Assembly: GCA_036873135.1 (NCBI GenBank)
Contig: JAPTYO010000007.1
Span: 56,406,383 to 56,470,382 of the forward strand
Length of the DNA: 64,000 nucleotides
Direction: 5' to 3'
DNA from: Clarkia xantiana subsp. parviflora
Lineage: Eukaryota > Streptophyta > Magnoliopsida > Myrtales > Onagraceae
This document shows, piece after piece, positions 10,828-22,437 of this stretch. Below the pieces are notes generated by a model. The model was not told where the DNA came from, made no database searches, and saw nothing but the letters and a program-made list of their open reading frames with translations. The position numbers were made by a program, and so were the translations under genes. The stretch's first letter is position 1. Each line of letters starts with the position of its first letter.

Positions 10828-10973
10828 CTATGCGCGTTGACTTTGGCTATGCGCGTTGACTTTTGCTACGCGCGTTGACTTTGGCTATGCGCGTTGACTT
10901 TTGCTACGCGCGTTGACTTTTGCTATGCGCGTTGACTTTTGCTACGCGCGTTGACTTTTGCTATGCGCGTTGG
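10828..10973. repeat. 19-bp tandem repeat, 7-8 copies
   Basis: Units of the form CTAYGCGCGTTGACTTTKG, alternating TATGCG and TACGCG. Each unit has the hexamer TTGACT, which matches the core of the plant W-box, at a constant 19-bp period. Confidence 0.9.
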
Positions 10974-11149
10974 CGCTAATGGTTGAGCATCAGGTATAGA
11001 CTGTTGGTCATTGCCTGCAAGTGTACTAAAACACTTAGGAAATATTTAAGCGATATCTAATACTTGTTACCATAGATGTCGTCGTATGAGCTTTGTCGAT
11101 GAGCGTCGTATGTGTGATTAGGAGGCATGGCTACTTGTTGTATGCAATC

Positions 11150-11630
11150 CATCTTTGTCGACATGTAAGTACGTACATGGAAACACTTAGAAAATATTTT
11201 CTCCTTGTCGATATGCATCCTTGTCGACATGTATGTACGTACATGGAAACACTTAGAAAATATTTTTCTCCTTGTCGACATGCATCCTTGTCGACATGTA
11301 TGTACGTACATGGAAACATTTAGAAAATATTTTCTCCTTGTCGACATGCATCCTTGTCGACATGTATGTACGTACATGGAAAAACTTAGAAAATATTTTT
11401 CTCCTTGTCGACATGCATCCTTGTCGACATGTATGTACGTACATGGAAACACTTAGAAAATATTTTTCTCCTTGTCGACATGCATCCTTGTCGACATGTA
11501 TGTACGTACATGGAAACACTTAGAAAATATTTTTCTCCTTGTCGACATGTATGTACGTACATGGAAACACTTAGAAAATATTTTCTCCTTGTCGACATGC
11601 ATCCTTGTCGACATGTATGTACGTACACTG
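11150..11630. repeat. 66/67-bp tandem repeat, about 7 units
   Basis: Each unit holds TGTCGACA and ATGTACGTACAT, both self-complementary, then AAACACTTAGAAAATATT and a second TGTCGACATGCAT. One unit near 11540 lacks the second half. Open frames here on both strands are a by-product of the repeat. Confidence 0.9.
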
Positions 11631-14600
11631 TGTGTGCGTATTTGCCCCCGCACTTAGAATCTTTTCACCATCTCTGGCTATGTATGCTGTATCCGTATGC
11701 TTGATGCGAACACAGGTTATATGCCGACTCCTGATAATATGTTGACACGTGGTTGTATGCTGACAGTTTGCAATATGCTGACTGTCATCCTGAGCCAAGT
11801 ACTTAGAAAATATTCCACCATTGTAATCTTGTACGCTGCGAGTATGAGCTCGGTGTTGTCATGCAAGGTTAATGTGTTGAAGAGGTTGCCCCCATTGCGT
11901 GATGCTTGTTACTTATTGCACAAAGACTAACAAGTCTTGTACGTACATGGTCGTTTCACATGTAGCGTCTGTTGCATAAATGCTTGCATAAGTGTTGGTG
12001 CGTGTTTACGCACTGACTGGATTGTTGGTAGCATCTTCCAGGATATCAGATCTTGTTGTCCTCTTGTCAGAATTAATCTTACCACGGCTGTTACCATGAG
12101 TTAGTCCATTATCTCCATCTTGATGAGAGAAAGCTTGTCTTTGCAGATAGCTGATGTGTCCGGAAATCCATTTGTTGGGAGGAATGTCCATACAAGTGCC
12201 CCCGCTACTCTGGAGTCTTCGGGAACGGTCGCGGTAAAAGGCTTGTGAGTAAGACGTCTCATTGTATCTTCTTTGAACTTGTTAATTTTCCAAGTTATCG
12301 CTGGCTGCAACTTCTGTTTTTAGCATAATCTTCGAAAGATCCGACGCCGGGGCGCGTTCCTCGAGCGATTCTTAGTTCTTTATGCTGAGCATGACCGTGC
12401 TAATTCCTTCTTGTGATAAAGGAAATAGAGTTGAGGGTTGTGCAGTGGTGTCTTCTGCCCCCCGGTCGAGGCATCGGCCCAAGGAGGAGCGTTACTCCTA
12501 ACGAGGTAAGTATTTGTTGATTGCTGATTGTCGCCCTTATGTTGAAGAGCTATGTTGTTTTGAATGATGAAATAATCATTCTTGTCGTGTCTTCTGTGTG
12601 GATGACGACATTGCATTTTATGTTGACATTATGAACTCTTTTCCATAAGTCCTTAGAGATGATGTTTACTCTTGGTTGCTGTTGGGCTGTCTGCTTCCAG
12701 CATGTTGAACCCTTTGTGAATGGGTTGATGTTGATAATTCTTTGCTCATGCCTTTGCTTGCATGATATTTCGTCACCTGGACCTGTTTTCAATAATAATT
12801 ATGTGATAACTTGTTAGTAATATTTCATACCTTGAGTTATCTATGTTGTCCATATGCTTTGGAATTGAAAGATAGGATTTATATCCTTAGATGATGAACA
12901 TGATGTCCGTAGTTGCGACTGTACGTTGCACATTGTTAAGTGTTATGATCGCCCCTCTTGGCTAGACTCCAAGGCTTGGCGAGATGGGTAGAGCATAGGA
13001 TGTTGTGACTTGCGCACTGTAGGTTTTGTTTAGAGAAGACGGTGGCAACACTAATGTGCAACTTCTGCCTGTTCCGCCGAGTCCTGTCAGAGATGATGGC
13101 ATTCTTTAATCTGTGCCATCTTTTGGATATGTTGAACTCGTTTCTGAGTCTGTTTGCCCCCCGGCTTCTGTGTTTGGAAACTTGTTGTAGTTGTTCCTTA
13201 GCTGCTGCTTACGACTTGTTCGCTTTGAACTACGTCGTTTGAACCTTCTTTATACATAGTAGTTTGCATGATAACTTGTTAGTAATATTTCATACCGTTA
13301 TCACTTACTGAGTTTATTGAATGTGGATGACTAGTAACGTAGACATAGTCCCCGCAGTCGTGACCGATAGCCACTTCTTGATTGATAAGTTGAGATGCTC
13401 TCCTGATTGCTTGCATGATGCATTATGCATATTGCCCTTCTTTCCTGAATAGCTTGCCGCTATATGTGTTGCAACCTGCCAAGTATTTTTGCGTATAGCA
13501 ATATTTCTCAACAAGTAGTGTATTTGAAAGGTGTTATCTTGGCTAAGCAAGATACTAGTTTATACCGTCTCTTAGTTCCACTCTAAGGCGACGTTGTACA
13601 AGACTCGACTTGTAAATATTATGAGTTTTAAACAGGGTGCGCACCTGCCAGCGTGTATCAACCCGCGTTGGGGAAGCATACGTAAAAACATTTTAGTTTT
13701 TGAAGAAGCATTTTGTGAACCCTAAAAAGCTTGTTGATAAAATATTTGAACAAATATTTTGGCATTGAATGTGGTACACCCAAAAAACTGTGTTGATAAA
13801 ATTTTTGGAAAGGTGTTTGATATAAAATATTTGATAAAATATTTGACAAAATATTTGGTAAAATATTTGAAAAAATATTTGTGATACATGATTCCTGCGT
13901 CCAGGGACCATGTAACACTTTTTGAAAATATGAATTGTGATGTATGCTTTCTGCGTCCAGGAACCATGCAACACGGTTTGAAAATCTGTAGTACGGAATT
14001 GTCATCTAACCAGAGGACTTTCGCCGTATAAAGCGAACCCTAAATAAGAATTCGTAATATGGGATTGTCGTCTATCAAGAGGACATTCGCCATAAAGAGT
14101 GAACCCTTTAAGTAGTAATTCACACTTGTTATAGTGTAGGGTCGTTGTCTAACCAGAGAACTTCCGCCACTTATGGGGTGATCAGTCCCGTATGCCCATC
14201 CTGTTCTGAATCCAGGGAATGGCTATGAACAGAGATGTCACTGAGGATTTGCCTCTAACCAGAGATGTCACAGCATGCCATTTTTTAGAAGTAAACATGG
14301 GGTTTGTCTTTAAAAAAGAGAATACCTCAACATGCTATTTTTGATAGTAGGCCTTGGTGTTAATCCAAGATATTGCTTGCAGTTGACGCCTTTTGAATAG
14401 TCGTCATTTTGATAGATGATCTTGGTGTTAATCCAAGATATTGCTTGTAGTTGACGCCTTTAGAATAGTCGTCATTTTGATAAATAATCTGCAGGTTGTC
14501 ATTGCGGCATATAAGTTGATTGCACACATAGCTTGATGGCTTTGTGTTGCCGGCATCTTCTTGAGATAGACGTCTATGTTATGAATGGAGAAATAAACTC

Positions 14601-15406
14601 CCTGTTGGTGTAGATGATAGATATGTTGGTGTTGTATACCATAAATCCCTCCTTGGACACAATGCTTAGTTTGTATTGTTGAAGTAGATTTTTGTGCATA
14701 GGTTACTACTTGGCGTAATTCCTGTGTAGTAATCGTAGTGTAGTATGTACCTACGAGCAGAGTTACTTTTGTCAAATAATCGTAATTTTTATAAGTTTGC
14801 AAAAGTATGAAGTCATGAAATTTTCTTTTTAGTTATGCATATAATAATTAAAGTAAAGGAATCTGATACAAGGATTCCTTGTTTGTGTAGGAAACTTCCC
14901 TGAGTGCGGATACGATAGGTGTAGATCATGATAGACATGTATATATGTTAGGTAGAATTGCCGAGCACTTGTCAGCTTGGTGCCCCCCAAGTCGCTTGGC
15001 AGTTGTATCGTTGTTTCCTGATTGTTTATATTGTTTCATCTTCTAAAAGTGCATGATCTGTCCTTGTGTAATGCCCCCGCCTTGTTTGTTATTGCGACAC
15101 GATTTTTAGTCTTGCGCATATAAAATGCTTGGAACTTTGTGTTGTTGACGCGAGTAATATGTGCGTAGTTGTTACTTGGCGTTATTCCAAGGTAATATGC
15201 GTCATAATAATGTACCTACGAAAGTAGATTTAACCTTTATTAGATATTTAGAGTTCGCACAACAGATTATAAGAAAGCGTCTGCTGATCACTTCTTTTGA
15301 AAATTACTGAGGCTAATAAAATATTTAAAATAGATATGCGAAAAAGGAGATAAGGAAGATAAAGGGATTGCTGATGAGTTTGACGTCCTCATAGGTGATT
15401 TGTTGG
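11631..15406. other. Gypsy-N central non-coding region
   Basis: No recognisable coding domain. Smaller repeats are visible: AAATATTTG words at 13740-13890, diverged units with CTAACCAGAGGACTTTCGCC at about 14000-14170, and a 70-bp duplication at 14345-14485. Short GCCCCC words recur. This fills the place where pol would be. Confidence 0.6.
14345..14485. repeat. Direct duplication of about 70 bp in Gypsy-N
   Basis: Two copies of CTTGGTGTTAATCCAAGATA ... GTCGTCATTTTGATA differing at a few positions. Confidence 0.75.
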
Positions 15407-17087
15407 CTAGTTGATTCTGCCATGTGCCACATAGTTTCTCAATGCATCTAGCGTGTTAAGCTCTTCAATCTCCCCTTTTGGGGATGGACAAAAGTTGATG
15501 TCATGCCCCCAAGTTTTACTTTGCTTGTGTTGTTCTTCAAAATCTTTGCCAAGGAAGGCAGTCGTTGACTCAAGTGGGCGGTGAGGTTTGTTTTTTGGGA
15601 GTTTGAGATTTGCTTCTTCTGCATTCATACTCCAAAGATTGTACAAGTCGTCACAATTGGATCCATAAGTGACGTTGTTTTTCTGGCGTTTGGCGATAGG
15701 TGGATTATCATCCGCCTTTTCTTTTCCCTTGCCTTTTTCTGAAGACTTCACACGAGGCTTCCTTTGATGCTTATTGCCATGGTCGATATACTTCTTCATT
15801 TTTCCTTCTAAGATCAAGTTGTTAATGTGAAATCTTAGTCCAACACAGCTTTCGGTTTCGTGGCCGTACAGTTCATGATTTTCACACCATTTGCTTTCTT
15901 CTTTTTCCAATGGTCCCTTGTGGAATTTTGAGGGCTTTTTCCACAGCTTGGTCTCTTTCATTTCTTTCAAGATGACAGATAACGGTGTGTTCAATGGAAC
16001 ACATTTGGCGAGTTTGGACTCTTTGATCCTTTGGTCATCTGACTGGAATGGCCTCTTTTGTTGCGGTTGTCTCTTTTCCCAGGAAACGTGTATCTCTTTT
16101 TCAATTATTGCCTTCAAGGTTCTTGTTGTCAATCCCGTGATTGGGACGTCGTCATCACTAGCAGGTTTTTTCCGTCCCTCCTTGTGACAGATGTCAGCAT
16201 CGTCTTGGCTTGTCCTTGTGGAAGGACCTTCTTTGTGTATTTTGGATGACACTGCTTGAATCTTCTTTGGAGGGCTGTCGCCTTGATTGGTGAATTGCTT
16301 TAATTTGCCTTTGAGGACGAAGCTGTTAATGCGGAAACGTAGGCTGGCTCAACTGTTCGTCTTGTGGCCGAAGACCTACACCACTTGTTTTTGTCTTTTC
16401 CCAACGGGCCGTTTCTGAAATTGCTCGGCGCTTTCCACATTTTTGCATCCTTCATCTCTTTCAATATTTCGGATGGCGGGGCTTTCAAAGGAATGCAGTC
16501 AGTGAGGTTTACTCCTTTGGCTTCTGGAAATTTCCTTGAAGAGGTCTTCTTGGATGAGGCTGCCAATTTCTTCCTTGCTGACCGCTTGAGGGCGGTTTTG
16601 CTTGATTCTGCTTTGGGGGTTGTTTCCATACCTCTTTTTGGTGTTGTGCTATCACGTACAGGTTGCATGAGCGTGCAGCTTCGTGCCTTGGCTGTTGGTA
16701 CTGGAAGGTACCTTCCGTGCTTTGCCCCTCTATTCTTTGGTGCAGTGTGTCTTGATGAATTGTGACTCGAGACTTTGTCCCTATCGTCTCAACTTGTCCG
16801 TTGATTGGAGGCAGAGGAGGTGACGGGTTGACACCTTTGTATTGGAAGGCTTCTTGGTCGCATTGTGCGGAGGATACATTTCTTGTTGGAGTGAAGAAAG
16901 CATTGGATGTGGCAACAGGGATGTGGAAGGATCCAAGTTGTCTTCTTATCGGCTTCTGCAAGGTTATGGGCAAGGCGTTGTGGTATGCAAGGTGCTCCTT
17001 GTCTTTTGATGAGAAATCAATGACATCTTCAAAGGCGGCATCCTTTGTGTCAACATACTCCAAGTTGGTGTCATGGGTCTCGTGCAT
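15407..17087 (-). pseudogene. Gypsy-N gag remnant with duplicated CHHC zinc knuckle
   Basis: Read on the minus strand from an ATG at 17087. The N-terminal part is Gln/Pro-rich. Two modules of the Tat gag C-terminus follow, each starting with PL-x(2)-P-x(2)-ILKEMK, then a GPL-x-K segment, then a C-x2-H-x4-H-x4-C knuckle and an LRF-x-IN helix. Module 1 lies at 16506-16270, is frameshifted, and its last Cys is a TGA. Module 2 lies at 16012-15790 and is intact (CENH...GHETESC). The modules are about 494 bp apart. Gag would bind element RNA; a single knuckle is usual. Confidence 0.75.
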
Positions 17088-17137
17088 TGTCTTTGCGGTA
17101 TGGTAGCTTTTTGTTCGAATCACGCAGACGGCAACAA
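17088..17137 (-). other. Primer-binding region of Gypsy-N
   Basis: On the minus strand the LTR end CGCAACA is followed by TTGTTGCCGTCTGCGTGATT. It resembles the TTGGCGCCGTCTGTGGG site of the other Gypsy elements here, but I cannot assign a tRNA. Confidence 0.45.
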
Positions 17138-17918
17138 TGTTGCGTCCTGGATGAACTTGGTCGTGGGGACGCGTCTGTTCGTATGGTTGAGCGGGTCTTC
17201 GGGTTGTAACCCTTCGTCTGAAAGAGGTTTGTGCCACTGACGAGTGTTCGGTTGAGTCTCGGAAAGTCTGTATCTCAAAAAGGCGGTTGTGTCTCAGGAG
17301 GCGTCTGAGTCTCAAAAGGCGGTGGACTGTGCACCAGTTCGGATGTCTGGGGCGTCGATTCCTGCACAAAGGACCGATGCTAGCACGGAGGGGGGGGGGG
17401 TGGTGCTAGCGGAGCCCTCTCCGATGCTTAAGTCACTATAGGGCTAAAAGAGTAATTATAGAGAGAAAAATATTTCTAGAGAGAAGTCAGAGCTCAAAAT
17501 ACCAAAGTTGGGCAAATGAGAGGATGTGTCAAAATGGGTGGCCAAGGCCTCCTATTTATAGGCTTCCTTGGGACCGGACCCGGTTTTAAAGCGGTTTGAT
17601 GACGGTTCAAAAGCAAGCGGTAACCGTCATCCATATTGGTAATGCGCGAACTTGACTTCTCTACACGTAACGGTAATCGCACGATACCCGCAATACAATC
17701 CGGACCTCGTCGAATTTGGGTAATTCGGCGAAGTCCGGATTGCTGCAATCCGGACGTCCGGGTTGCAATGCAATCCGGAGGTCCGGTCCGTACGCGCGTA
17801 ACGCGCTTCCGGACCGTTTTGACCCTTTGGGAGACGTTTTTCAAGTCGAGATGTAATTTTGACGTGTTTACGAGCCCCGAAATATAAATACGAACTCGAA
17901 TTGGGCACATATCCATCA
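17138..17918 (-). repeat. 5' LTR of Gypsy-N (781 bp)
   Basis: Pairs with 9395-10138. It carries a unique perfect inverted repeat with 10-bp arms, GTCCGGATTG and CAATCCGGAC, at 17733-17755, and TATAAATA (minus) at 17553-17560. Confidence 0.9.
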
Positions 17919-18723
17919 GACCACAAGCTAATTCGGTATAGTCTTTAGTTTATTTGCCTGCTAACCGCAAAGAAATAGGTGCCAAGTGGGTTCTGAAACT
18001 GAAACTCACTGTTGATGGAGTTGTCGAGCGATACAAAGCTCGACTCGCTGCGAAAGGATATACTCAACTTCACGGAGTGGACTTTCATGAAACGTAATTA
18101 TCTACTGTGTGTTATACCATAATACGAGCCATTTTGGCTTTGGTCGCAAGCCTCGATCTGGAGCTGCACCAAATGAATGTTAAGACTGCATTCCTCCACG
18201 GTAACCTGGAGGAAGAGATCTATATGGAGCAGCTGGAGGGTTTTATTACTCATGGCAACTAACGTAAAGTTTGTAAACTCCAATGATATATTTACGGTCT
18301 TAAACAATCGTCATGCAATGGTACCGAAAATTCCACGAGGAAATCATCGTAAATGGATTCGTGAATTTTCATGAGGATCCATGCGTGTACCCGAAGACTT
18401 CCTAGTCTAAGTATGTCATCTTGACATTATATGTAGATGACATACTGATTGCCGCAAATGATGTGAGTTACATGAATGAATCAAAGTCCTGGCTGTCATC
18501 TGTATTTGAGATGAAAGACATGGGAGAAGCCACGTACATCTTAGGCATTAAGATTGCCAGGGATCGGGCTGCTCGTAAACTATGTCTGTCTCAGGAATCC
18601 TATATCAAAAAGTTGTTGAAAAGGTTTCGTCTATAGGATGTCAAACCCGTGGATACGCCGGTTGCACTAGGGTGCGCGCTCTCGAAGCGTGATGGCCCGA
18701 AGAACCTGGCTGACCGTGAATAG
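17919..18723 (+). pseudogene. Copia-2 reverse transcriptase
   Basis: Resumes the Copia-2 pol after the Gypsy-N insertion: KLTVDGVVERYKARLAAKGYTQLHGVDF, then LYVDDILIAANDVSYMNESKSW with the YVDD catalytic box, then MKDMGEATYILGIKIARD. Stops near 18096, 18259, 18402, 18633 and 18720 disable it. Confidence 0.9.
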
Positions 18724-19403
18724 ATGAAAAGTGCAGAACACTTACGTATGGTTGGCAGCTTAATGTATGTCATGCAATGCACTCGACCAGACTTTTGTTA
18801 CGCCGTAGGCCTAGTAGCACGATTCCAATCAGATCCTTGCACTCAACATCTAAAGGCTGTGAAACAAATAATTCGATACATGAAAGGTACTGCCGACTAC
18901 GCTCTGTGCTATAAGGGTGGAAAACTATAATTGTTAGGATTTAGTGACGCCGACCATGGTGGCGATCCGGATGATCGTAAGTCCACCTCAGGGGGAGTAA
19001 TCCTCCTTGCTAATTCCGCCATTTCATGGATGAGCAAGAAGCAAACCTGTATCGCGCTGTCAACGATGGAATCCGAATTCGTTGCTCTCTCTAAGAACGC
19101 ACAAGAAGTGGTCTGGCTAAATAGGCTCTTAACTGGATTTCTTGGCTCCAAGGACGGGAGTAAACCTGTAAAGGTATACTCTGACAAACAAGCAACAATT
19201 GTGGCGGTTAAGAACCCTAAGTACCATAGCAGGATGAAACACATTGATATAAATATAATTATGCTAAGAAAATGGTTGAGGACAAAGTTATCACATTAGA
19301 ATACTTGTCTACTGATAGTATGATGGTCGATCCATTAACTAAACCTTTACGCAGGGATGTTGTCGAAAAGCTTGTTAAAATGCTGGGACTGCGTAGGGTT
19401 TAA
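18724..19403 (+). pseudogene. Copia-2 RT tail and RNase H
   Basis: HLRMVGSLMYVMQCTRPDFCYAVGL (RT tail), then DDRKSTSGGVILLANSAISW, YSDKQATIVAVK and the C-terminal LGLRRV. Stops near 18928 and a frameshift near 19250. Confidence 0.9.
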
Positions 19404-20483
19404 GTAGACTGTATCGTGATGACATCTTTTTGAAACTTTGTTGAAATGAATTGCAATTTGAGTTTATGATTCTTATGACGTCATAATGTTTGAAATTTCA
19501 TCGGATTTTTACGGTCTATAAAGTTGTCGTAGGAGGGATAGCCTCTAAAGTAAAATATTGTCGAATGTGGGCCAAGTCTCGTCACTCAGGCTCGGTCGTC
19601 TTGAAGGAGAATAGGTTCTCCATTAAGTCAAGACCGGCTAAGAACCATGGTGGAAAACCTGGTTAAGCAGAACGATCATTTGGATTTCGGAGTAACGCGA
19701 TATGGTCTATGTTCTGCAAATCTCCGTCACGAACTTTGTTCGTAATAAAACCACAATCTGTGCCAGATGACGTTTCTGCTTCATAATACGCGTGCCATTC
19801 GACGCGTGCTATCGACCCGTGCTTCGTACTACGCGTGCCATGTTCGACCACGGGGTTATACTCGGTTGTGCTAGATAGAATCCACGAGATTCGGATGGGC
19901 ACAAACTTCTTCCCCTAGAGTGTGTGACTGATCCCGGATGCTATATGAAGAAGTATCAAAAGTATCCTTATGGACTCAGAACTCATACATAAGGTCAGGC
20001 TAAATGTTCGCTTCCCGGCATACGAGCGCAGTGCCGAAAAAAAAGGCCTAGTGACCACGTCTTGGAAACCGGTTGGGTTTGACTAAGGGTATGAGCAATG
20101 GGGATGGTCAAGTACACCTGAAATTCTCCGACTCTTGTATTCACTAGGTGGCCACCAGCCTGACATAAGTTGAAAGGTTGTGAATACTTGGACGGATGCC
20201 CTGAAGAAGTATTCCTATGTGGAAACCGGGCAATTGGAGAATTAAAGTTGACCTAGGATACAGCGCGACACTTTATTTTCACAGGTTGATTAGACATGGG
20301 GAATCAACGTTCTGCGGGCGCTACAACACTCCTAACAGATGAGTAGCACGATGCCCGTCGTGACTGCCAGTCGCACGTCAAACCTCGTATGAACTATTCG
20401 GAGCAGGGATTGGATCGAAGACTAAATGCAGATGTGTTGGAGAACAACATATTAATAGGCACCCTCCCATTCCAGCGAGTCCA
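19404..20483 (+). other. Copia-2 long 3' region
   Basis: Homologous to 7146-8271. It contains a perfect 14-bp palindrome TTATGACGTCATAA (19473-19486) and, on the minus strand, pieces of the antisense frame seen in Copia-1, here frameshifted (19663-20175). Confidence 0.75.
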
Positions 20484-21072
20484 TGAATGGGCCGCCATAA
20501 TTGGGAGCCGATTAATTAAGTCTATGAACCTAAGAAATTAGGTAAAGTCATACTATGGATTTTGGGCTAGGCGTAAAATCCCAATTGACATGGGAGTCCA
20601 AAAATTAGGCCTCCCTCCTTACATGGCCGGCCGAATTAATAATAGGGGTAAAGTGGACTTTTTGTCCACTTTACTCCTCTTATAAATAGGGAGTCCTAGG
20701 AGGGTTTTCATAACACTAATGCTATTCCTCTCTTTCTAAGTGTTGAGATTAAAAGAAAACCCTCCTCCCTATATTAGAGCTAGTTCGGCCAAAACACCCA
20801 CAAATAGGAGGTGCCAAATTGCGTCGACCAATTTACTCCAGGAGATCCATCCCGCGAAGAATAGAATAAGGCTTTGCTGTGAGGCATAATTTGCGTAGGG
20901 CTTCTCTAACAGGAACCTCTACAGGGAATCGTCCGGCGGATCGAGAACTCTCCTCAACGGTCTTGGGCTGCAGGAAACATTGTAGGTATATGCACCTTCT
21001 TCTGTTGCGTATTAGTTACCTAGCACGTATCTTGTTTACTGTTTCCGTAGCATTAATCCCCTAAATCCAACA
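20484..21072 (+). repeat. 3' LTR of Copia-2
   Basis: Diverged member of the Copia LTR family. The left boundary is approximate; the right end is CCCTAAATCCAACA. TATAAATA at 20681-20688 is preceded by a perfect inverted repeat at 20648-20674. Confidence 0.75.
20648..20688 (+). promoter_or_regulatory. LTR promoter of Copia-2: dyad plus TATA box
   Basis: Arms GTAAAGTGGAC and GTCCACTTTAC (11 bp, perfect) around TTTTT, then TATAAATA six bases after the second arm. The same arrangement is found in the LTRs of Copia-3 and Copia-4. Confidence 0.65.
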
Positions 21073-22437
21073 AATCATGCCCCTCATTTTCTGATTTTGC
21101 CAAGGCCGCCCTTTCGGGTTTTCAACCTAGCGGAAGTACTCTTTATTTGGTAGCCGATCAAACGGTGGCTGTGACCCGTACTTTATTTTCCGTCGCGATG
21201 CGGGAGTATTTGTAGCTGTTTGAAGGGTAGCTATGACCCTTTCCTCACCGTCTTCAATGTTGCGGGAGCTCTTTTGATTTGTAGCCATCTGGAGGGTGGT
21301 TGTGACCCTTTATTTACTATCTCTGATACGGGAGTACTTCTAACTTGTAGCCGTTTGGAGGGTGGCTGTGGCCCATTCAAATATTTCTCACGTTCACCAA
21401 ATTTTTGGGAATTCACTTTTTATATGTAGTCATTTTAAGGGTGTTTGCGACCCTTTAAACAGTTTCCCCTCCTTTCAAAATTTAGGGAACACTCTTTGTA
21501 TGTAGCCATTTTAAGGGTGATTGTGGCCCTTTCACTTATTTCCCGCCTTCGACGTTGTGGGAGCGCTCCTTATCTATAACCGTTTTAAGGGTACCTGTGT
21601 CCCTTTCTGTAATTTTCTGCACTCACAAATTCGCAGGAATATACTCTTTGATTTAAAGCCATTTAGAGGGTGGTTGTAACCCTTTCTTTGTAGTCGATTT
21701 AGGGACGACTGTGACCATTTTATTTATTCGCTGCTCTCACAAGATTTGCAGGAATACTTTTTTTTTTCTTTTCAGCTCACCTTTTTCCATGACTGCCCCT
21801 ACGAATTTTCAATCATGCCCGTCTCCCTAACTTTTTTTTAGGTCGGCTTTACAGGTTTTCAACCTAGCAGGAATTTATTTTTTCTCTCTTTATTTTTTTA
21901 GCGTTTTTTTTTTAAAGAAAATTTACTGAAAGTAATCAACAACAATTATTTACATTCCCCTAGTGGCACATTGGAAATTTCTAATTCCAAACATCTTCTT
22001 AGAGAATGACTCAGTTGATTGAGTTAAAATATGTCGCTATGTTGATGTCTTGGATGGACCCTACGATAAATGGATGGACCCTAAGAAAAATGGATGACAT
22101 AGACAATAATGTCTTCTTCTCTTGACTTTTCAAGTGCCCTGGCCATTGCTCGATCTCAGGTGGAGATGCCCCATGGCTAGCACCTATCGGGTTAGGCTCG
22201 TCGCATGCTGGATGAATGGTCTGGTTGATGAACGAACATGGATGGTTTTGAGTAGTCCACATATGGTAAATTGGGGCATTGATATTGCCCGGGTATTTGG
22301 GACGAATTCGGCAGCTGACGCAAGAATGGTCGGCGAGCAAAGGGCAGTGCACGGGATGTGATCTTCATGGGCTTTGATTTGGATGATTATCTAAGCTGCA
22401 CAATGAGTAAGGAAAAACTCAAATTTCAGGGATATAA
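21073..22437 (-). mobile_element. LARD-b: internal fragment of a non-autonomous LTR element
   Basis: Similar throughout to 59276-60425 of LARD-a, including the repeated words GTAGCCGTTTGGAGGGTGGC / GACCCTTT, the T-rich stretch and the block ending AAACTCAAATTTCAGGG. No coding domain. Copia-2 abuts it on the left and Copia-3 is inserted at 22438, so it predates Copia-3. Confidence 0.8.

Larger units (their letters stand above)
9395..17918 (-). mobile_element. Gypsy-N: 8.5-kb non-autonomous Tat-like LTR retrotransposon inserted in Copia-2
   Basis: Two similar LTRs (TGTTGCG...CCATCA) flank 7 kb. The purine tract is next to the left LTR (read on the minus strand, GACTCGGGGGCAAG), so the element reads right to left. 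It keeps only a degraded gag near its 5' end (15407-17087). No protease, RT, RNase H or integrase is visible in the remaining 5 kb, which is filled with non-coding sequence and tandem arrays. It must have depended on proteins of another element. Confidence 0.8.

Noticed and set aside
10828..11630. Regularly spaced repeats considered as a CRISPR array
   Set aside because: Units are directly adjacent without unique spacers and lie in a plant retrotransposon.
11057..11704. Overlapping open frames on both strands with MSTCILVDMYVRTW-type repeats
   Set aside because: They arise from the 67-bp tandem unit (three units close to a multiple of three); same peptides in several frames, no domain, inside non-coding Gypsy-N.
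13658..14005. Minus-strand frames rich in Phe/Tyr/Ile
   Set aside because: Derived from repeated AAATATTTG words; three overlapping frames share the same low-complexity composition.
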